A DNA stretch of 64,000 bases from Chryseobacterium vrystaatense (GTDB taxonomy: Bacteria > Bacteroidota > Bacteroidia > Flavobacteriales > Weeksellaceae). Below are positions 34,224 through 43,386 of this stretch, piece after piece. The DNA lies in assembly GCF_000737765.1 (NCBI RefSeq), contig NZ_JPRI01000002.1:682001-746000 (forward strand), written 5' to 3'. The notes under the pieces are model-generated. The model searched no databases and had not been told where the DNA came from. It saw only the letters and a program-made list of their open reading frames with translations. The position numbers were made by a program, and so were the translations under genes. Every line of letters begins with the position of its first letter. Positions within the stretch are counted from its first letter, which is position 1.

Positions 34224-36029
34224 ATGACTACAGAAAACAATCTTTCTGAAAACGAAGAAAATAATAATTCTAACGAAGTATCACAAGAAGAAACATCAGA
34301 AACTCCCGTATCTCATGGTGAAAACACACCTGATGATGATACCCCGCATCTGGAGGAGGATCACGCTGATGACATATCTCTGGCTGATGCTCTGAAAGAA
34401 ATGGAAACCATCATCAATACGGCCAATGCAGGTGAAAATTTCAAAAGATTCAATCTTTTAAAAGAAAAAGCAAGTCACTATATCCATGACGAGGTAGAAG
34501 ATAAAAAGCATGAATACGAAGAAGGTGGAAATGCTCCTGAAAATTTCAGCTATGAGCATCCTTCACAGTCAAAGCTGTCTGCTTTAATCAACATCTTCAG
34601 AGAAAAGCATGATTCCTACCAGAAATCTCAGGATGAAGAACAGAAGAAAAACCTTGATCACCGTCAGAATATCATAGAAAGACTTAAAAATCTTTATACC
34701 AACTCTGAAGCAGGAACCAATCTTTTCAAATCCATCCGTGAGATCAAAGAAGAATGGTCAAAAGCCGGTCAGGTAGCGAAATCTGAGTTTAAGATTCTTA
34801 ACAATAACTATTTCCACCATCTGAATCAGTTTTACCAGATGCTGGATCTGAATAAAGAATTCCTGGAGCAGGAATTCAGTCACAATCTGGAGAAGAGACA
34901 GCATATCATTGCCCGTGCCAAAGAACTGGAAAGTGAGCCTGTGATTCAGAAAGCATTGAATGAGCTTCAGTACCTTCATAAACTTTGGAAAGAAGAAGCT
35001 GAGCCGGTAGCAGAAGAATTCCGTGAAAAAACGTGGGAAGAATTCAAAGAAATTTCCAACAAAATTCACGAAAGAAAATCTGAACTTTCGGCTGCTATTG
35101 AAGGCGAACAGAATGACAATCTTGAGAAGAAGAATCAGATCATCACAGAGATCAAAAAACTCTCTGAACCTTCTGAAACCCCGAACCACAGCTACTGGCA
35201 AAACTCCATCAAAAGAGTGGAAGACCTCCGCTCCGAGTTCTTAAAAACAGGAAGTGTTCCAAGAAAACTATCCAATCAGAACTGGAATGATTTCAAAACC
35301 ACACTAAGAGGTTTCAATACCACAAAAAATAATTACTATAAATCTCTGAAAGGTTCTCAGCAGACCAATCTGGAAGAAAAATTAAAACTTATCCAAACTG
35401 CTCAGGACAATATGAACAATGAAGAATGGGATATTATCGTTCCATTATTCAAAAAGCTTCAGGAAGACTGGAAAAAAATCGGACACGTTCCAAAGAGCAT
35501 GACCAACAAAATCTGGGATGAATTCCGTGATGCATGCAATACGTTCTTCAATAATTACAGAGAGAAAAACAATGCTTCCAACGACAACTGGAAAGAGAAT
35601 TACAAGCAGAAAAAAGAAATTCTTGAAAATCTTAAAACAGTATCCAACGACGAAGGCAGTATTGAGAGAATAGAAGCTATAAAAACAGCCTGGAACAACA
35701 TCGGAAAAGTACCAAGAGACAAAATAGCAATCAATACCGAGTTCAACAGAACGTTAAGAGAAAAACTCAAACTCAATAAGATTAATGAGCTTGAGCTTAA
35801 AGAAGAAGGATTGACAGAAAACCAGCTTACTGATAAAGCAAGAAAGATCAAGAGTCAGATTTCTGATCTTGAAGGCGAAATTGTAAAACTGGAAAACAAC
35901 CTGGCATTCTTCAAAAATCCATCTAAAGAAAATCCACTTCTGAGAGATACGTTCAATACCATCGACGAGAAGAAAGCTCATCTTGAAACTTTAAGACAAA
36001 ATCTTCACAATATCATTGCAGGAGATTAA
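34224..36029 (+). CDS. DUF349 repeat coiled-coil protein
   Basis: 601 residues, cytoplasmic. The first 60 residues are acidic and disordered. From about residue 130 to 545 there are five DUF349 repeats of about 75 residues, each with a pattern like LxxxWKxxGxVPxxxxxxxWxxFrxaxxxFf. The C-terminus (540-600) is a coiled coil. The function of DUF349 proteins is not settled. A terminator follows immediately. Confidence 0.9.
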   Translation: MTTENNLSENEENNNSNEVSQEETSETPVSHGENTPDDDTPHLEEDHADDISLADALKEMETIINTANAGENFKRFNLLKEKASHYIHDEVEDKKHEYEEGGNAPENFSYEHPSQSKLSALINIFREKHDSYQKSQDEEQKKNLDHRQNIIERLKNLYTNSEAGTNLFKSIREIKEEWSKAGQVAKSEFKILNNNYFHHLNQFYQMLDLNKEFLEQEFSHNLEKRQHIIARAKELESEPVIQKALNELQYLHKLWKEEAEPVAEEFREKTWEEFKEISNKIHERKSELSAAIEGEQNDNLEKKNQIITEIKKLSEPSETPNHSYWQNSIKRVEDLRSEFLKTGSVPRKLSNQNWNDFKTTLRGFNTTKNNYYKSLKGSQQTNLEEKLKLIQTAQDNMNNEEWDIIVPLFKKLQEDWKKIGHVPKSMTNKIWDEFRDACNTFFNNYREKNNASNDNWKENYKQKKEILENLKTVSNDEGSIERIEAIKTAWNNIGKVPRDKIAINTEFNRTLREKLKLNKINELELKEEGLTENQLTDKARKIKSQISDLEGEIVKLENNLAFFKNPSKENPLLRDTFNTIDEKKAHLETLRQNLHNIIAGD

Positions 36030-36049
36030 TCTACTAAAAAAATATAACA

Positions 36050-36088
36050 AAGGCGAAGCAAAGAAATTTGTCTTCGCCTTTTTTTTCA
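36050..36088 (+). terminator. Terminator between the DUF349 gene and ribD
   Basis: AAGGCGAAG pairs with CTTCGCCTT, followed by eight T. The T-run ends just before the ribD ATG at 36092, so ribD must be read from a promoter inside or just before this hairpin, or by read-through. Confidence 0.8.
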
Positions 36089-36091
36089 CCT

Positions 36092-37126
36092 ATGAACAAC
36101 AACGAATTATACATAAGCAGATGTATTGAACTTGCCCAAAAAGCTTTGGGTAAGACCTACCCCAACCCTCTTGTAGGCAGTGTGATTGTGCACGATGGTA
36201 AAATCATTGGTGAGGGGTACCACCACAAAGCCGGAGAAAACCATGCAGAGATCAACGCTATCAACTCTGTAGAAAATAAAGATCTTATTCCTGAATCCAC
36301 AATTTATGTTTCCCTGGAGCCATGTGCCCACTACGGGAAAACCCCTCCCTGTGCCTTGAAAATCAAAGAACTTGGGTTTAAGAAAGTAGTCATTGGTGCG
36401 ATGGATTCCCATGATAAGGTGAATGGAAAAGGGAAAAAGATCATTAAGGATGCGGGCATAGAAGTCATATCCGGAATTCTGGAAAAGGAATGCACGGAAC
36501 TGAACAAAAGATTCTTTACTTATCATGAAAAGAAAAGACCTTATATCATCCTGAAATGGGCAGAATCAGGAGATGGTTTCCTTGATAAAGATTTTAAACC
36601 TACAGCTATTTCAAATTCTATGGTTAACCAGTTGGTGCATCAGTTAAGAGCTGACGAACATGCCATATTGGTCGGAACACAGACTGCTTTAAATGATAAT
36701 CCAGGCTTAACAGTCAGACATGCTGAAGGAGTTAATCCCGTAAGAGTACTTATCGATTTTAATCTGAAAGTTCCTGACCATTTTAAGATCTATAATGATG
36801 AAGCCCCCACTTTGGTCATCAATACTACAAAAGAAGGAGCAGAAAACAATGTCAAATTTATCAAAGCCGGAAAAGAAAACTTTCTCAACGAACTGATGGA
36901 TATTCTTTACAAAGAGCAGATTCAGTCAGTCATAATAGAAGGAGGAAGTTACACATTGCAGCAGTTCATTCATCAGGGGCTGTGGGATGAAGCCATGATC
37001 ATTAAAAACGAGGGACTTCAATTGGAGAATGGTACCCATGCACCTAAAATGCTTTTATCCCCTTATGAAACCAAAGAGTTTAGAGACAATACTATTTCAT
37101 ATTACCGGGCCGGACATTTAGATTAA
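36092..37126 (+). CDS. ribD: Bifunctional riboflavin biosynthesis protein RibD
   Basis: Deaminates and then reduces the pyrimidine intermediate of riboflavin synthesis. 344 residues. The deaminase half has ENHAEINAI and YVSLEPCAHYGKTPPCA (zinc-binding His and two Cys); the reductase half starts near residue 148 (RPYIILKWAESGDG) with GTQTALNDNPGLTVR and VIIEGGSYTLQQFI. The ATG at 36092 is chosen because the longer frame from 36068 runs into the terminator. No other rib genes lie nearby. Confidence 0.94.
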   Translation: MNNNELYISRCIELAQKALGKTYPNPLVGSVIVHDGKIIGEGYHHKAGENHAEINAINSVENKDLIPESTIYVSLEPCAHYGKTPPCALKIKELGFKKVVIGAMDSHDKVNGKGKKIIKDAGIEVISGILEKECTELNKRFFTYHEKKRPYIILKWAESGDGFLDKDFKPTAISNSMVNQLVHQLRADEHAILVGTQTALNDNPGLTVRHAEGVNPVRVLIDFNLKVPDHFKIYNDEAPTLVINTTKEGAENNVKFIKAGKENFLNELMDILYKEQIQSVIIEGGSYTLQQFIHQGLWDEAMIIKNEGLQLENGTHAPKMLLSPYETKEFRDNTISYYRAGHLD

Positions 37127-37298
37127 CTCCTCTTTAAATTTTTAAATAATTTTAAGCTATCTCAACTATTGCACTCTTTAACACTATTTTAAATAATTAT
37201 TTAACATAATAAATTTCTCAAAAATTCACATTTCAGTTAAAAAATTAATAATTAACTTAACGGTGAATTAAAACAATATAAATCCAAATTTTAACGAA

Positions 37299-37481
37299 AT
37301 GAGAAATCTAAAGAAAATTTCAAGAATCGAATTAAAAAATATCAGCGGTGGCGCAATAGTATTTGTAAACTGTACGCTGCCTACCGGAGAAGCTACCAGA
37401 TGCAGAGACAGATGTCCTGAGGATTATTGCGGCCCGACAAACTATATGTGCTTACTTCCGTTAGATTATTGTGGATCATAG
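37299..37481 (+). CDS. Bacteriocin-like peptide with double-Gly leader
   Basis: 60 residues. The leader RNLKKISRIELKNISGG is the Bacteroidota double-glycine type, so the cut should follow residue 18 and release a core of about 42 residues. The core has six Cys (NCT, RCR, RCP, YCG, MCL, YCG), which suggests disulfides. No C39-peptidase transporter or modifying enzyme is nearby, so export must come from elsewhere. It may be a bacteriocin or a signal peptide. An AT-rich leader region of about 170 bp precedes it and a strong terminator follows. Confidence 0.75.
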   Translation: MRNLKKISRIELKNISGGAIVFVNCTLPTGEATRCRDRCPEDYCGPTNYMCLLPLDYCGS

Positions 37482-37518
37482 ATCCATAGATTAAACTACT
37501 GTACAATCAAAAAAAACA

Positions 37519-37549
37519 GGAAGCCGTCAAAATTTTGACGGCTTCTTTA
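37519..37549 (+). terminator. Terminator after the bacteriocin-like gene
   Basis: GAAGCCGTCAAAA and TTTTGACGGCTTC form a 13-bp perfect palindromic stem followed by TTT. Confidence 0.85.
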
Positions 37550-37580
37550 GGTATCATTGTGTAACTTATAAAGCATTTTA

Positions 37581-37588
37581 TACTTTTG
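37581..37588 (+). promoter_or_regulatory. Promoter of yigZ
   Basis: TACTTTTG matches TAnnTTTG; a TTG at 37557-37559 gives a 21-bp spacer, near the usual -33/-7 spacing. The ATG is 20 bp downstream. Confidence 0.55.
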
Positions 37589-37608
37589 CATTTATAAAGC
37601 CGGCTATA

Positions 37609-38214
37609 ATGACGTTCGAATACAAAACCATAGAAAAACCTATAGAAAATACTTTACTGAAAGAAAAAGGAAGCAAGTTCATCGGATTTGCATTCCCTGT
37701 CAATAATGAAAAAGAACTGAAGGACGCTCTGGAGAAAGTGAGAACTGAACACCCTAAGGCGACTCATCACTGTTATGCCTTCAGAATGGGTCTGGAAGGC
37801 GAAAACTATCGGGCAAACGATGATGGTGAACCGTCAGGAAGTGCAGGGCTTCCCATCTATAACCAACTGCTTGCTCATGAGATCACGAATGTTCTGGTGA
37901 TTTCTGTACGGTATTATGGAGGAACCAAACTCGGAGTTTCAGGCCTGGTAAAAGCGTATAAGGAATGTGCAAAGATCACTCTGGAAGAAGCTAACATTAT
38001 TACCCGGGAACTTGAAGCAGAAATTGAAATTCAGTTTAATTTCAATCAGCAGAATACCATCTTCACCCTGTTATCAAAATTTGATGCTAAAGTTTTGAAT
38101 TTTGATGCTAACGAAAACTGCCTGTTGACCGCTTCTTTAAAATTAGCCCAAAAAGAAAGCATCTCAGAAAAGCTATCCGAGATGCAGTATGTTTCATTTG
38201 AATTTAAAGATTAA
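37609..38214 (+). CDS. yigZ: YigZ/IMPACT family protein
   Basis: 201 residues. The UPF0029/IMPACT N-terminal domain carries KGSKFIGFAFPV, HPKATHHCYAFRMG, NDDGEPSGSAGLPI and ISVRYYGGTKLGVSGLVKAY; a DUF1949-like ferredoxin fold forms the C-terminus. Members are linked to translation control or proteolysis, but the bacterial role is unsettled. It overlaps the convergent peptidase gene by 4 bp. Confidence 0.92.
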   Translation: MTFEYKTIEKPIENTLLKEKGSKFIGFAFPVNNEKELKDALEKVRTEHPKATHHCYAFRMGLEGENYRANDDGEPSGSAGLPIYNQLLAHEITNVLVISVRYYGGTKLGVSGLVKAYKECAKITLEEANIITRELEAEIEIQFNFNQQNTIFTLLSKFDAKVLNFDANENCLLTASLKLAQKESISEKLSEMQYVSFEFKD

Positions 38215-38921
38215 TTTCTTCTTCCGCCCAGCAGTAAGGAACCCCAATAAAGAAGCTGCGCCAGCGATCCGATAGCGGCTACAACGTAGGTTCTTGCTGC
38301 CCATTTCAAACTGTCCTGTACACCGACAAATTCTTCCTGAGTAACCGTACCTGTATCCTTCAGCCATTTCATAGCCCTGTTGCTTGCATCGTATTCCACG
38401 GGAAGCGTTACAAAAGCAAAGAGCGTCGTCATCGCAAACATCGCTACTCCTATCGCCAAAACGGCGGTATTTCCATTTGGATCCTCGATGGATCTTGTTG
38501 CTGCCATGATTCCGATACCTGCAATCAGTACAAACTGCATCAGATTAGAAGTTATATTGACCACCGGAACGAGTTTTGAACGCAGATTCAGCATTGAATA
38601 TCCTACCGCATGCTGTACCGCATGTCCGCATTCGTGTGCAGCCACTGCAGCCGCAGCTGCATTTCTCTGCATATAAACTCCTTCAGAAAGATTGACTGTT
38701 TTATCTGCCGGATTATAATGGTCCGTCAGCTGACCGGGAACTGAAATGACCTGTACATCATTGATCCCGTTATCTCTAAGCATTTTTTCTGCAATTTCTT
38801 TACCTGACAGACCATTTCTGAGATGTACATTGGAATAGTATTGAAATTTCGACTTCAACCTGGATGAAACCCACCAGCTCACCAGCATTGAAATACCGAT
38901 AATTATATAATAGCCCGTCAT
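38211..38921 (-). CDS. Membrane-bound zinc metallopeptidase (YugP type)
   Basis: 236 residues. An N-terminal membrane segment (residues 4-19), the zinc site HECGH at residues 96-100 in AVAAHECGHAVQHAVGY, two or more further hydrophobic segments (about 115-190) and a Glu-containing VEYDASNRAMKWL as third ligand. This matches the Zn-peptidase 2 family (PF04298; YugP). The substrate is unknown. Single gene, convergent with yigZ. Confidence 0.9.
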   Translation of the reverse strand: MTGYYIIIGISMLVSWWVSSRLKSKFQYYSNVHLRNGLSGKEIAEKMLRDNGINDVQVISVPGQLTDHYNPADKTVNLSEGVYMQRNAAAAAVAAHECGHAVQHAVGYSMLNLRSKLVPVVNITSNLMQFVLIAGIGIMAATRSIEDPNGNTAVLAIGVAMFAMTTLFAFVTLPVEYDASNRAMKWLKDTGTVTQEEFVGVQDSLKWAARTYVVAAIGSLAQLLYWGSLLLGGRRN

Positions 38922-39025
38922 TTTATGTAGATTTTTGTGTTTAAATTTTAACCATAATGATGTAAAAACTGTGCCAAAGTATTACATTTTATTATTTATA
39001 TTTGTCCTCTAATTACCCTCTACAT

Positions 39026-40159
39026 ATGTCTAAAGTTTCAGTTATTGAAGTGAAAAACCAAGCGGAATTAAAACAATTCGTAAGGTTTCCAATGGATCTG
39101 TATAAAAACAACCCTTATTATGTTCCTTCTTTTATTAAAGATGAATTTAAAGTTTGGGATGCAAAAGAGAATCCCGCTTTGAATTATTCTAAATCCAGGC
39201 AGTTTCTGGCATTAAAGGACAATAAGGTAGTTGGAAGAATTGCTGTCATTATCAATCACAAAGAAGAGCAGGAACTGGGGATCAGAAAAGTACGCTTCGG
39301 ATGGATCGATTTTATTGATGACAAAGAAGTTTCTAAAGCTCTGATCCAACAAGCAATAGATTACGCCAAAGAAAACGGTATCGACAAGATTGAAGGACCT
39401 ATGGGCTTTACCAATCTTGATAAGGCAGGAATGCTCACCATGGGCTTTGATAAACTGGCAACCATGATTGGGATTTACAATCACGAGTACTACCCTAAAC
39501 ATCTTGAAGAACTGGGCCTTACCAAAGAAAAAGAATGGGTGGAATACGAAATGAATTTCCCGAAAGTTTTACCGGAAAAGGTGGAAAAATTCAGCGGATT
39601 GATTGCGCAGAAATACAAGCTTAAAGTTCTTAATTTCAAATCAAAACAGGAGATCCTGCCTTTTGTAGAACCTATGTTTAAACTGCTTGATGAAACCTAC
39701 AAGCACCTTTCTACCTACACCCCTATTTCAGACGAACAGATACAGACCTACAGAGAAAAATATTTTCCTTTTATAGATAAGAACTACGTTATCTGCGTTG
39801 TGGACGAACATAACGAACTGGTTTCTTTTGCGATCACAATGCCTTCTTATTCAAAGGCTTTACAAAAATCAAAAGGTAAACTCTTTCCTTTGGGATGGTG
39901 GCACTTTTTACAGGCCGGAAAGAAAAATGACCGTGCCAATTTTTATCTGATCGGAATTCATCCTGAATATCAGAGACGTGGGGTAACCGCAATCATATTT
40001 AAAGAAATTTTTGTGCGTTTTACCAGTATGGGAATTGGTTTTGCCGAAACCAATCCTGAACTGGAAGAAAACAAAAGCGTTCAGGTTCTGTGGCAGGATT
40101 ACAATCCTGTCAATCACAAAAGAAGAAGGACTTATTCGCTGACCATCAATAAAGACTGA
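39026..40159 (+). CDS. GNAT-like acyltransferase family protein
   Basis: 377 residues from the ATG at 39026; the longer frame starts with a TTG that is part of a TATATTTG promoter box (38997-39004). Two GNAT-like halves are visible: residues about 30-140 (SRQFLALKDNKVVGRIAVIINH) and about 250-350 (NFYLIGIHPEYQRRGVTAIIFKEI, the acetyl-CoA binding Q/R-x-x-G-x pattern). The acceptor is unknown. The gap that follows holds weak period-7 repeats. Confidence 0.8.
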   Translation: MSKVSVIEVKNQAELKQFVRFPMDLYKNNPYYVPSFIKDEFKVWDAKENPALNYSKSRQFLALKDNKVVGRIAVIINHKEEQELGIRKVRFGWIDFIDDKEVSKALIQQAIDYAKENGIDKIEGPMGFTNLDKAGMLTMGFDKLATMIGIYNHEYYPKHLEELGLTKEKEWVEYEMNFPKVLPEKVEKFSGLIAQKYKLKVLNFKSKQEILPFVEPMFKLLDETYKHLSTYTPISDEQIQTYREKYFPFIDKNYVICVVDEHNELVSFAITMPSYSKALQKSKGKLFPLGWWHFLQAGKKNDRANFYLIGIHPEYQRRGVTAIIFKEIFVRFTSMGIGFAETNPELEENKSVQVLWQDYNPVNHKRRRTYSLTINKD

Positions 40160-40259
40160 TAAATGATGAGTTATTAGTGACTTATTTTACATTGAAAACT
40201 GATAACTCATACTTTACCATACCTGAAATCTGAATATCAAACCCCGTATCACCCACTCC

Positions 40260-40436
40260 ATGAAACCACATCTTATCGTTTTTGCTGTTTTGATTGCCGC
40301 ATTTATCGCCTATAACTTCTTCTTCCAAATCGAAGATGACAGAATGAATACGGTAGTTAACATAATATTAGCGAGTATTCTTTTCGGATATATTTCTTTT
40401 ATGGCTTACTCTCTTCTTAAAAAAATGAAGAAATAA
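40260..40436 (+). CDS. Small two-helix membrane protein
   Basis: 58 codons (MKPHLIVFAVLIAAFIAYNF start, LLKKMKK end). Two hydrophobic segments (residues 4-22 and 34-52) are separated by a charged turn (QIEDDRMN), with a basic tail; this is a credible hairpin inner-membrane protein. It is unrelated to the nuo genes by sequence but ends 120 bp before nuoA. Confidence 0.55.
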   Translation: MKPHLIVFAVLIAAFIAYNFFFQIEDDRMNTVVNIILASILFGYISFMAYSLLKKMKK

Positions 40437-40526
40437 GTACTATTTTTATTGATTCTAAATTACCAGTTTTCCTTATTTTAATCCCACTTTTAAGGTTATT
40501 AATTTCATGCTTTCTTGTTTATTCGC

Positions 40527-40534
40527 TAAATTTG
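40527..40534 (+). promoter_or_regulatory. -7 promoter box of the nuo operon
   Basis: TAAATTTG fits TAnnTTTG and lies 23 bp before the nuoA ATG. The -33 element is not obvious. Confidence 0.5.
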
Positions 40535-40557
40535 CAAATTGAGATAATAATGCAAAA

Positions 40558-40929
40558 ATGAATTTACCTGAAAGTTATATTCCAATCCTTATTCAAGCAG
40601 GTGTTGCGATAGCATTCGTAGCGGTTTCTCTGCTTGGAGCACATTTTCTGGGGCCTAAACAGAAGAAAGGAAATTCTGTGAAAAACCAAAGCTGGGAATG
40701 TGGAGTTCCTGTTGAGGGAAATGCGAGAACACCGTTTTCTATTAAATACTTCCTTACTGCGGTATTGTTCGTACTATTCGATATTGAAATCGTATTTTTT
40801 TACCCATATGCGGTTAACTTCAGAGAATTCGGAGTAGAAGGATTCCTGGCCGTACTTACGTTTGTAGCAATCTTCTTCATGGCGTTTTTCTATGTTTGGA
40901 AGCGCGGTGCACTGGATTGGGATAAATAA
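40558..40929 (+). CDS. nuoA: NADH-quinone oxidoreductase subunit A
   Basis: 123 residues, three membrane helices; a small subunit at the junction of the peripheral and membrane arms of complex I. The conserved loop SWECGVPVEGNARTPFSIKYF and the acidic helix FDIEIVFFYPYAV are present. First gene of the nuo operon; the 90-bp gap to nuoB contains heptad repeats. Confidence 0.97.
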   Translation: MNLPESYIPILIQAGVAIAFVAVSLLGAHFLGPKQKKGNSVKNQSWECGVPVEGNARTPFSIKYFLTAVLFVLFDIEIVFFYPYAVNFREFGVEGFLAVLTFVAIFFMAFFYVWKRGALDWDK

Positions 40930-40932
40930 AAA

Positions 40933-40960
40933 TCAATTGTGAATTATCAATTTTGAATTT
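40933..40960 (+). repeat. Heptad repeat in the nuoA-nuoB gap
   Basis: Four 7-base units TCAATTG, TGAATTA, TCAATTT, TGAATTT (core T[CG]AATTN), starting 4 bp after the nuoA stop. The rest of the gap is AT-rich and less regular. Confidence 0.55.
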
Positions 40961-41019
40961 TTGGATCATTCCTTTCAAAGATTTAATCTGAAATAGTTCA
41001 AAATCTAAAACTAAAAAAA

Positions 41020-41580
41020 ATGTCAGATAACAAACCAGTAATAAGAACAGATGCACCTGCTCCCGAAGGATATGAAGGAGAAGGATTTTTCGCAACGAAA
41101 CTGAGCAGTGTAATCGGTATGGCTAGAAAGTTTTCTCTTTGGCCGTTACCCTTTGCTACCTCTTGTTGCGGTATCGAGTTTATGGCTACCCTGAACCCTA
41201 CTTATGATGCTTCGAGATTTGGTATGGAAAGAAACTCTTTCTCACCAAGACAGGCAGATATGTTGATGGTTTGCGGAACGATATCTAAAAAATTAGGACC
41301 AGTCCTAAAAGAAGTTTACACTCAGATGGCCGAGCCAAAATGGGTGGTTGCTGTTGGAGCCTGTGCCTCCAGTGGTGGTATTTTTGACACATACTCTGTA
41401 TTACAGGGAATTGATAAAATTATTCCGGTGGATGTTTACGTTCCCGGATGTCCTCCAAGACCGGAGCAGATTATTGAAGGCGTAATGCAGGTTCAGGCTC
41501 TTTGCGAAAGCGAAAGCATCAGAAGAAGAGATATGCCTGAATACCAGAAATTATTAGATTCTTACAACATAAGCAACTAA
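41020..41580 (+). CDS. nuoB: NADH-quinone oxidoreductase subunit B
   Basis: 186 residues. It holds cluster N2, the last Fe-S cluster before quinone: ligands Cys49 and Cys50 (ATSCCGIEFMA), Cys115 (GACASSGG) and Cys144 (PGCPPRPEQ). A basic amphipathic stretch follows. The 5-bp gap to nuoC suggests coupled translation. Confidence 0.97.
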   Translation: MSDNKPVIRTDAPAPEGYEGEGFFATKLSSVIGMARKFSLWPLPFATSCCGIEFMATLNPTYDASRFGMERNSFSPRQADMLMVCGTISKKLGPVLKEVYTQMAEPKWVVAVGACASSGGIFDTYSVLQGIDKIIPVDVYVPGCPPRPEQIIEGVMQVQALCESESIRRRDMPEYQKLLDSYNISN

Positions 41581-41585
41581 GGGAA

Positions 41586-42080
41586 ATGACAAACGAATTT
41601 GTATTAGAAGCCATCACAAGAGAATTTCCTGATTCTGTTATTTCAAGTTCAGAACCTTATGGTATGCTGACTATTGAAGTGAAGAAAGAAGATATCAAAA
41701 AAATCATTCACTATCTGAGAGATTCATCTTTAGAATTTAATTTCCTTACTGATATCTGCGGGATTCATTACCCTGAATTTCCGGACAAGGAAATCGGTGT
41801 AGTCTATCACCTGCACAATATGATGGCCAACTTCAGATTACGTCTGAAGATCTTTATGTCCAGAGAAAATGTTGAAGTGGATTCTCTTGTAGAATTATTT
41901 GCCGGAGCCAACTGGATGGAAAGAGAAACGTTTGATTTCTACGGAATTAAATTTAAAGGACATCCTGATCTGAGACCTATCCTGAATATGGAAGATCTCG
42001 GATATCATCCAATGCTGAAGGAATACCGCCTTGAGGACGGTACCAGAATGGATAAGAACGACAGCATGTTCGGAAGATAA
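41586..42080 (+). CDS. nuoC: NADH-quinone oxidoreductase subunit C
   Basis: 164 residues, the 30-kDa subunit, separate from NuoD rather than fused as in E. coli. The conserved signature is ERETFDFYGIKFKGHPDLRPILNMEDLGYHPMLKEY near residues 117-150. It lies in the peripheral arm beside NuoD. A heptad-repeat gap follows. Confidence 0.96.
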   Translation: MTNEFVLEAITREFPDSVISSSEPYGMLTIEVKKEDIKKIIHYLRDSSLEFNFLTDICGIHYPEFPDKEIGVVYHLHNMMANFRLRLKIFMSRENVEVDSLVELFAGANWMERETFDFYGIKFKGHPDLRPILNMEDLGYHPMLKEYRLEDGTRMDKNDSMFGR

Positions 42081-42089
42081 AAATAATGC

Positions 42090-42145
42090 AATAAGCAGTA
42101 AGCAATAAGCAATTAGCTTAAAGCCTAAAGCCTAGAGCCTAAAGC
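42090..42145 (+). repeat. Eight heptads ending GC in the nuoC-nuoD gap
   Basis: AATAAGC, AGTAAGC, AATAAGC, AATTAGC, TTAAAGC, CTAAAGC, CTAGAGC, CTAAAGC: 56 bp of exact 7-base period with the last two or three bases fixed as (A)GC. It begins 10 bp after the nuoC stop and ends 10 bp before the nuoD ATG. Confidence 0.88.
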
Positions 42146-42155
42146 ATTTAAAATT

Positions 42156-43379
42156 ATGAAAGATAACTCATTATCTAATATACTTAACCAGTACGACAGT
42201 AAGGAGCAGATTGACGGACAGCTTTATACCCTCAATTTAGGCCCTACCCACCCTGCAACCCATGGAATCTTCCAGAATATCTTAACGATGGACGGAGAAA
42301 GGATTCTTCATGCAGAGCAGACCGTAGGATACATCCACAGAGCATTTGAGAAAATTTCCGAAAGAAGAAATTATTCTCAGATCACCACCCTTACTGACCG
42401 TATGAATTACTGTTCTGCACCGATCAATAACTTAGGCTGGCACATGACCGTTGAAAAGCTGATCGGTATTGAGGTTCCAAAACGTGTAGACTATATGCGT
42501 GTTATTTTGATGGAGCTGGCAAGAATCGGTGACCACCTGATCTGTAACGGAGTAACCGGAATGGATGCAGGAGCTATTACAGGTCTTACCTATATGTTCA
42601 TCGAAAGAGAGCGTATTTACGATATGTACGAGCAGATCTGCGGAGCGAGAATGACAACGAATATGGGAAGAATCGGAGGTTTTGAAAGAGACTTCACTCC
42701 AAAGTTCCATGAATTGTTACAGGATTTTCTAAAGACCTTCCCGGCAAGATTTAAAGAATTCGGTACTTTATTGGAAAGGAACAGAATTTTCATGGACAGA
42801 ACCATTGGCGCCGGAGCAATCAGTGCGGAAAGAGCATTAAGCTATGGTTTTACAGGTCCTAACTTACGTGCAGCAGGAGTAGATTATGATGTAAGAGTTG
42901 CACAGCCTTATTCTTCTTACGAAGATTTTGACTTTATTATTCCGGTAGGAACTGCAGGTGACACCTACGACCGTTTCATGGTCCGTCAGCAGGAAATCTG
43001 GGAATCACTTAAAATTATCAAACAAGCATACGAAAATCTTCCTGAAGGACCGTTCCATGCGGATGTTCCGGATTTCTATCTCCCTGAAAAGGCAGATGTT
43101 TATCAAAAAATGGAAGCTTTGATCTACCATTTCAAGATCGTAATGGGAGAAACGGATGTGCCTAAAGGAGAAGTTTACCACGCTGTAGAAGGTGGAAACG
43201 GGGAATTAGGATTCTATTTGGTAAGCGACGGAGGAAGAAGTCCTTACAGACTTCACTTCAGAAGACCATGCTTCATCTATTACCAGGCATACCCTGAAAT
43301 GATTACAGGTTCTGTAATTTCAGATGCGATCGTTACGATGTGTAGTATGAATATTATTGCGGGAGAATTAGACGCATAA
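42156..43379 (+). CDS. nuoD: NADH-quinone oxidoreductase subunit D
   Basis: 407 residues, the 49-kDa subunit that forms the quinone pocket with NuoB. Conserved GPTHPATHGIF (quinone-binding His) near residue 30, GYIHRAFEK, and RMGRIGGFERDF-type hydrogenase-like motifs; the C-terminus ends ITGSVISDAIVTMCSMNIIAGELDA-like, typical of the family. Separate from nuoC. Confidence 0.97.
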   Translation: MKDNSLSNILNQYDSKEQIDGQLYTLNLGPTHPATHGIFQNILTMDGERILHAEQTVGYIHRAFEKISERRNYSQITTLTDRMNYCSAPINNLGWHMTVEKLIGIEVPKRVDYMRVILMELARIGDHLICNGVTGMDAGAITGLTYMFIERERIYDMYEQICGARMTTNMGRIGGFERDFTPKFHELLQDFLKTFPARFKEFGTLLERNRIFMDRTIGAGAISAERALSYGFTGPNLRAAGVDYDVRVAQPYSSYEDFDFIIPVGTAGDTYDRFMVRQQEIWESLKIIKQAYENLPEGPFHADVPDFYLPEKADVYQKMEALIYHFKIVMGETDVPKGEVYHAVEGGNGELGFYLVSDGGRSPYRLHFRRPCFIYYQAYPEMITGSVISDAIVTMCSMNIIAGELDA

Positions 43380-43386
43380 AAAATAA

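Noticed and set aside
40160..40259. Heptad array between the GNAT gene and the 58-codon gene
   Set aside because: Units such as TGATAAA, TGATGAG, TTATTAG and TGACTTA suggest period 7, but the pattern fades quickly and is too weak to list as a repeat.
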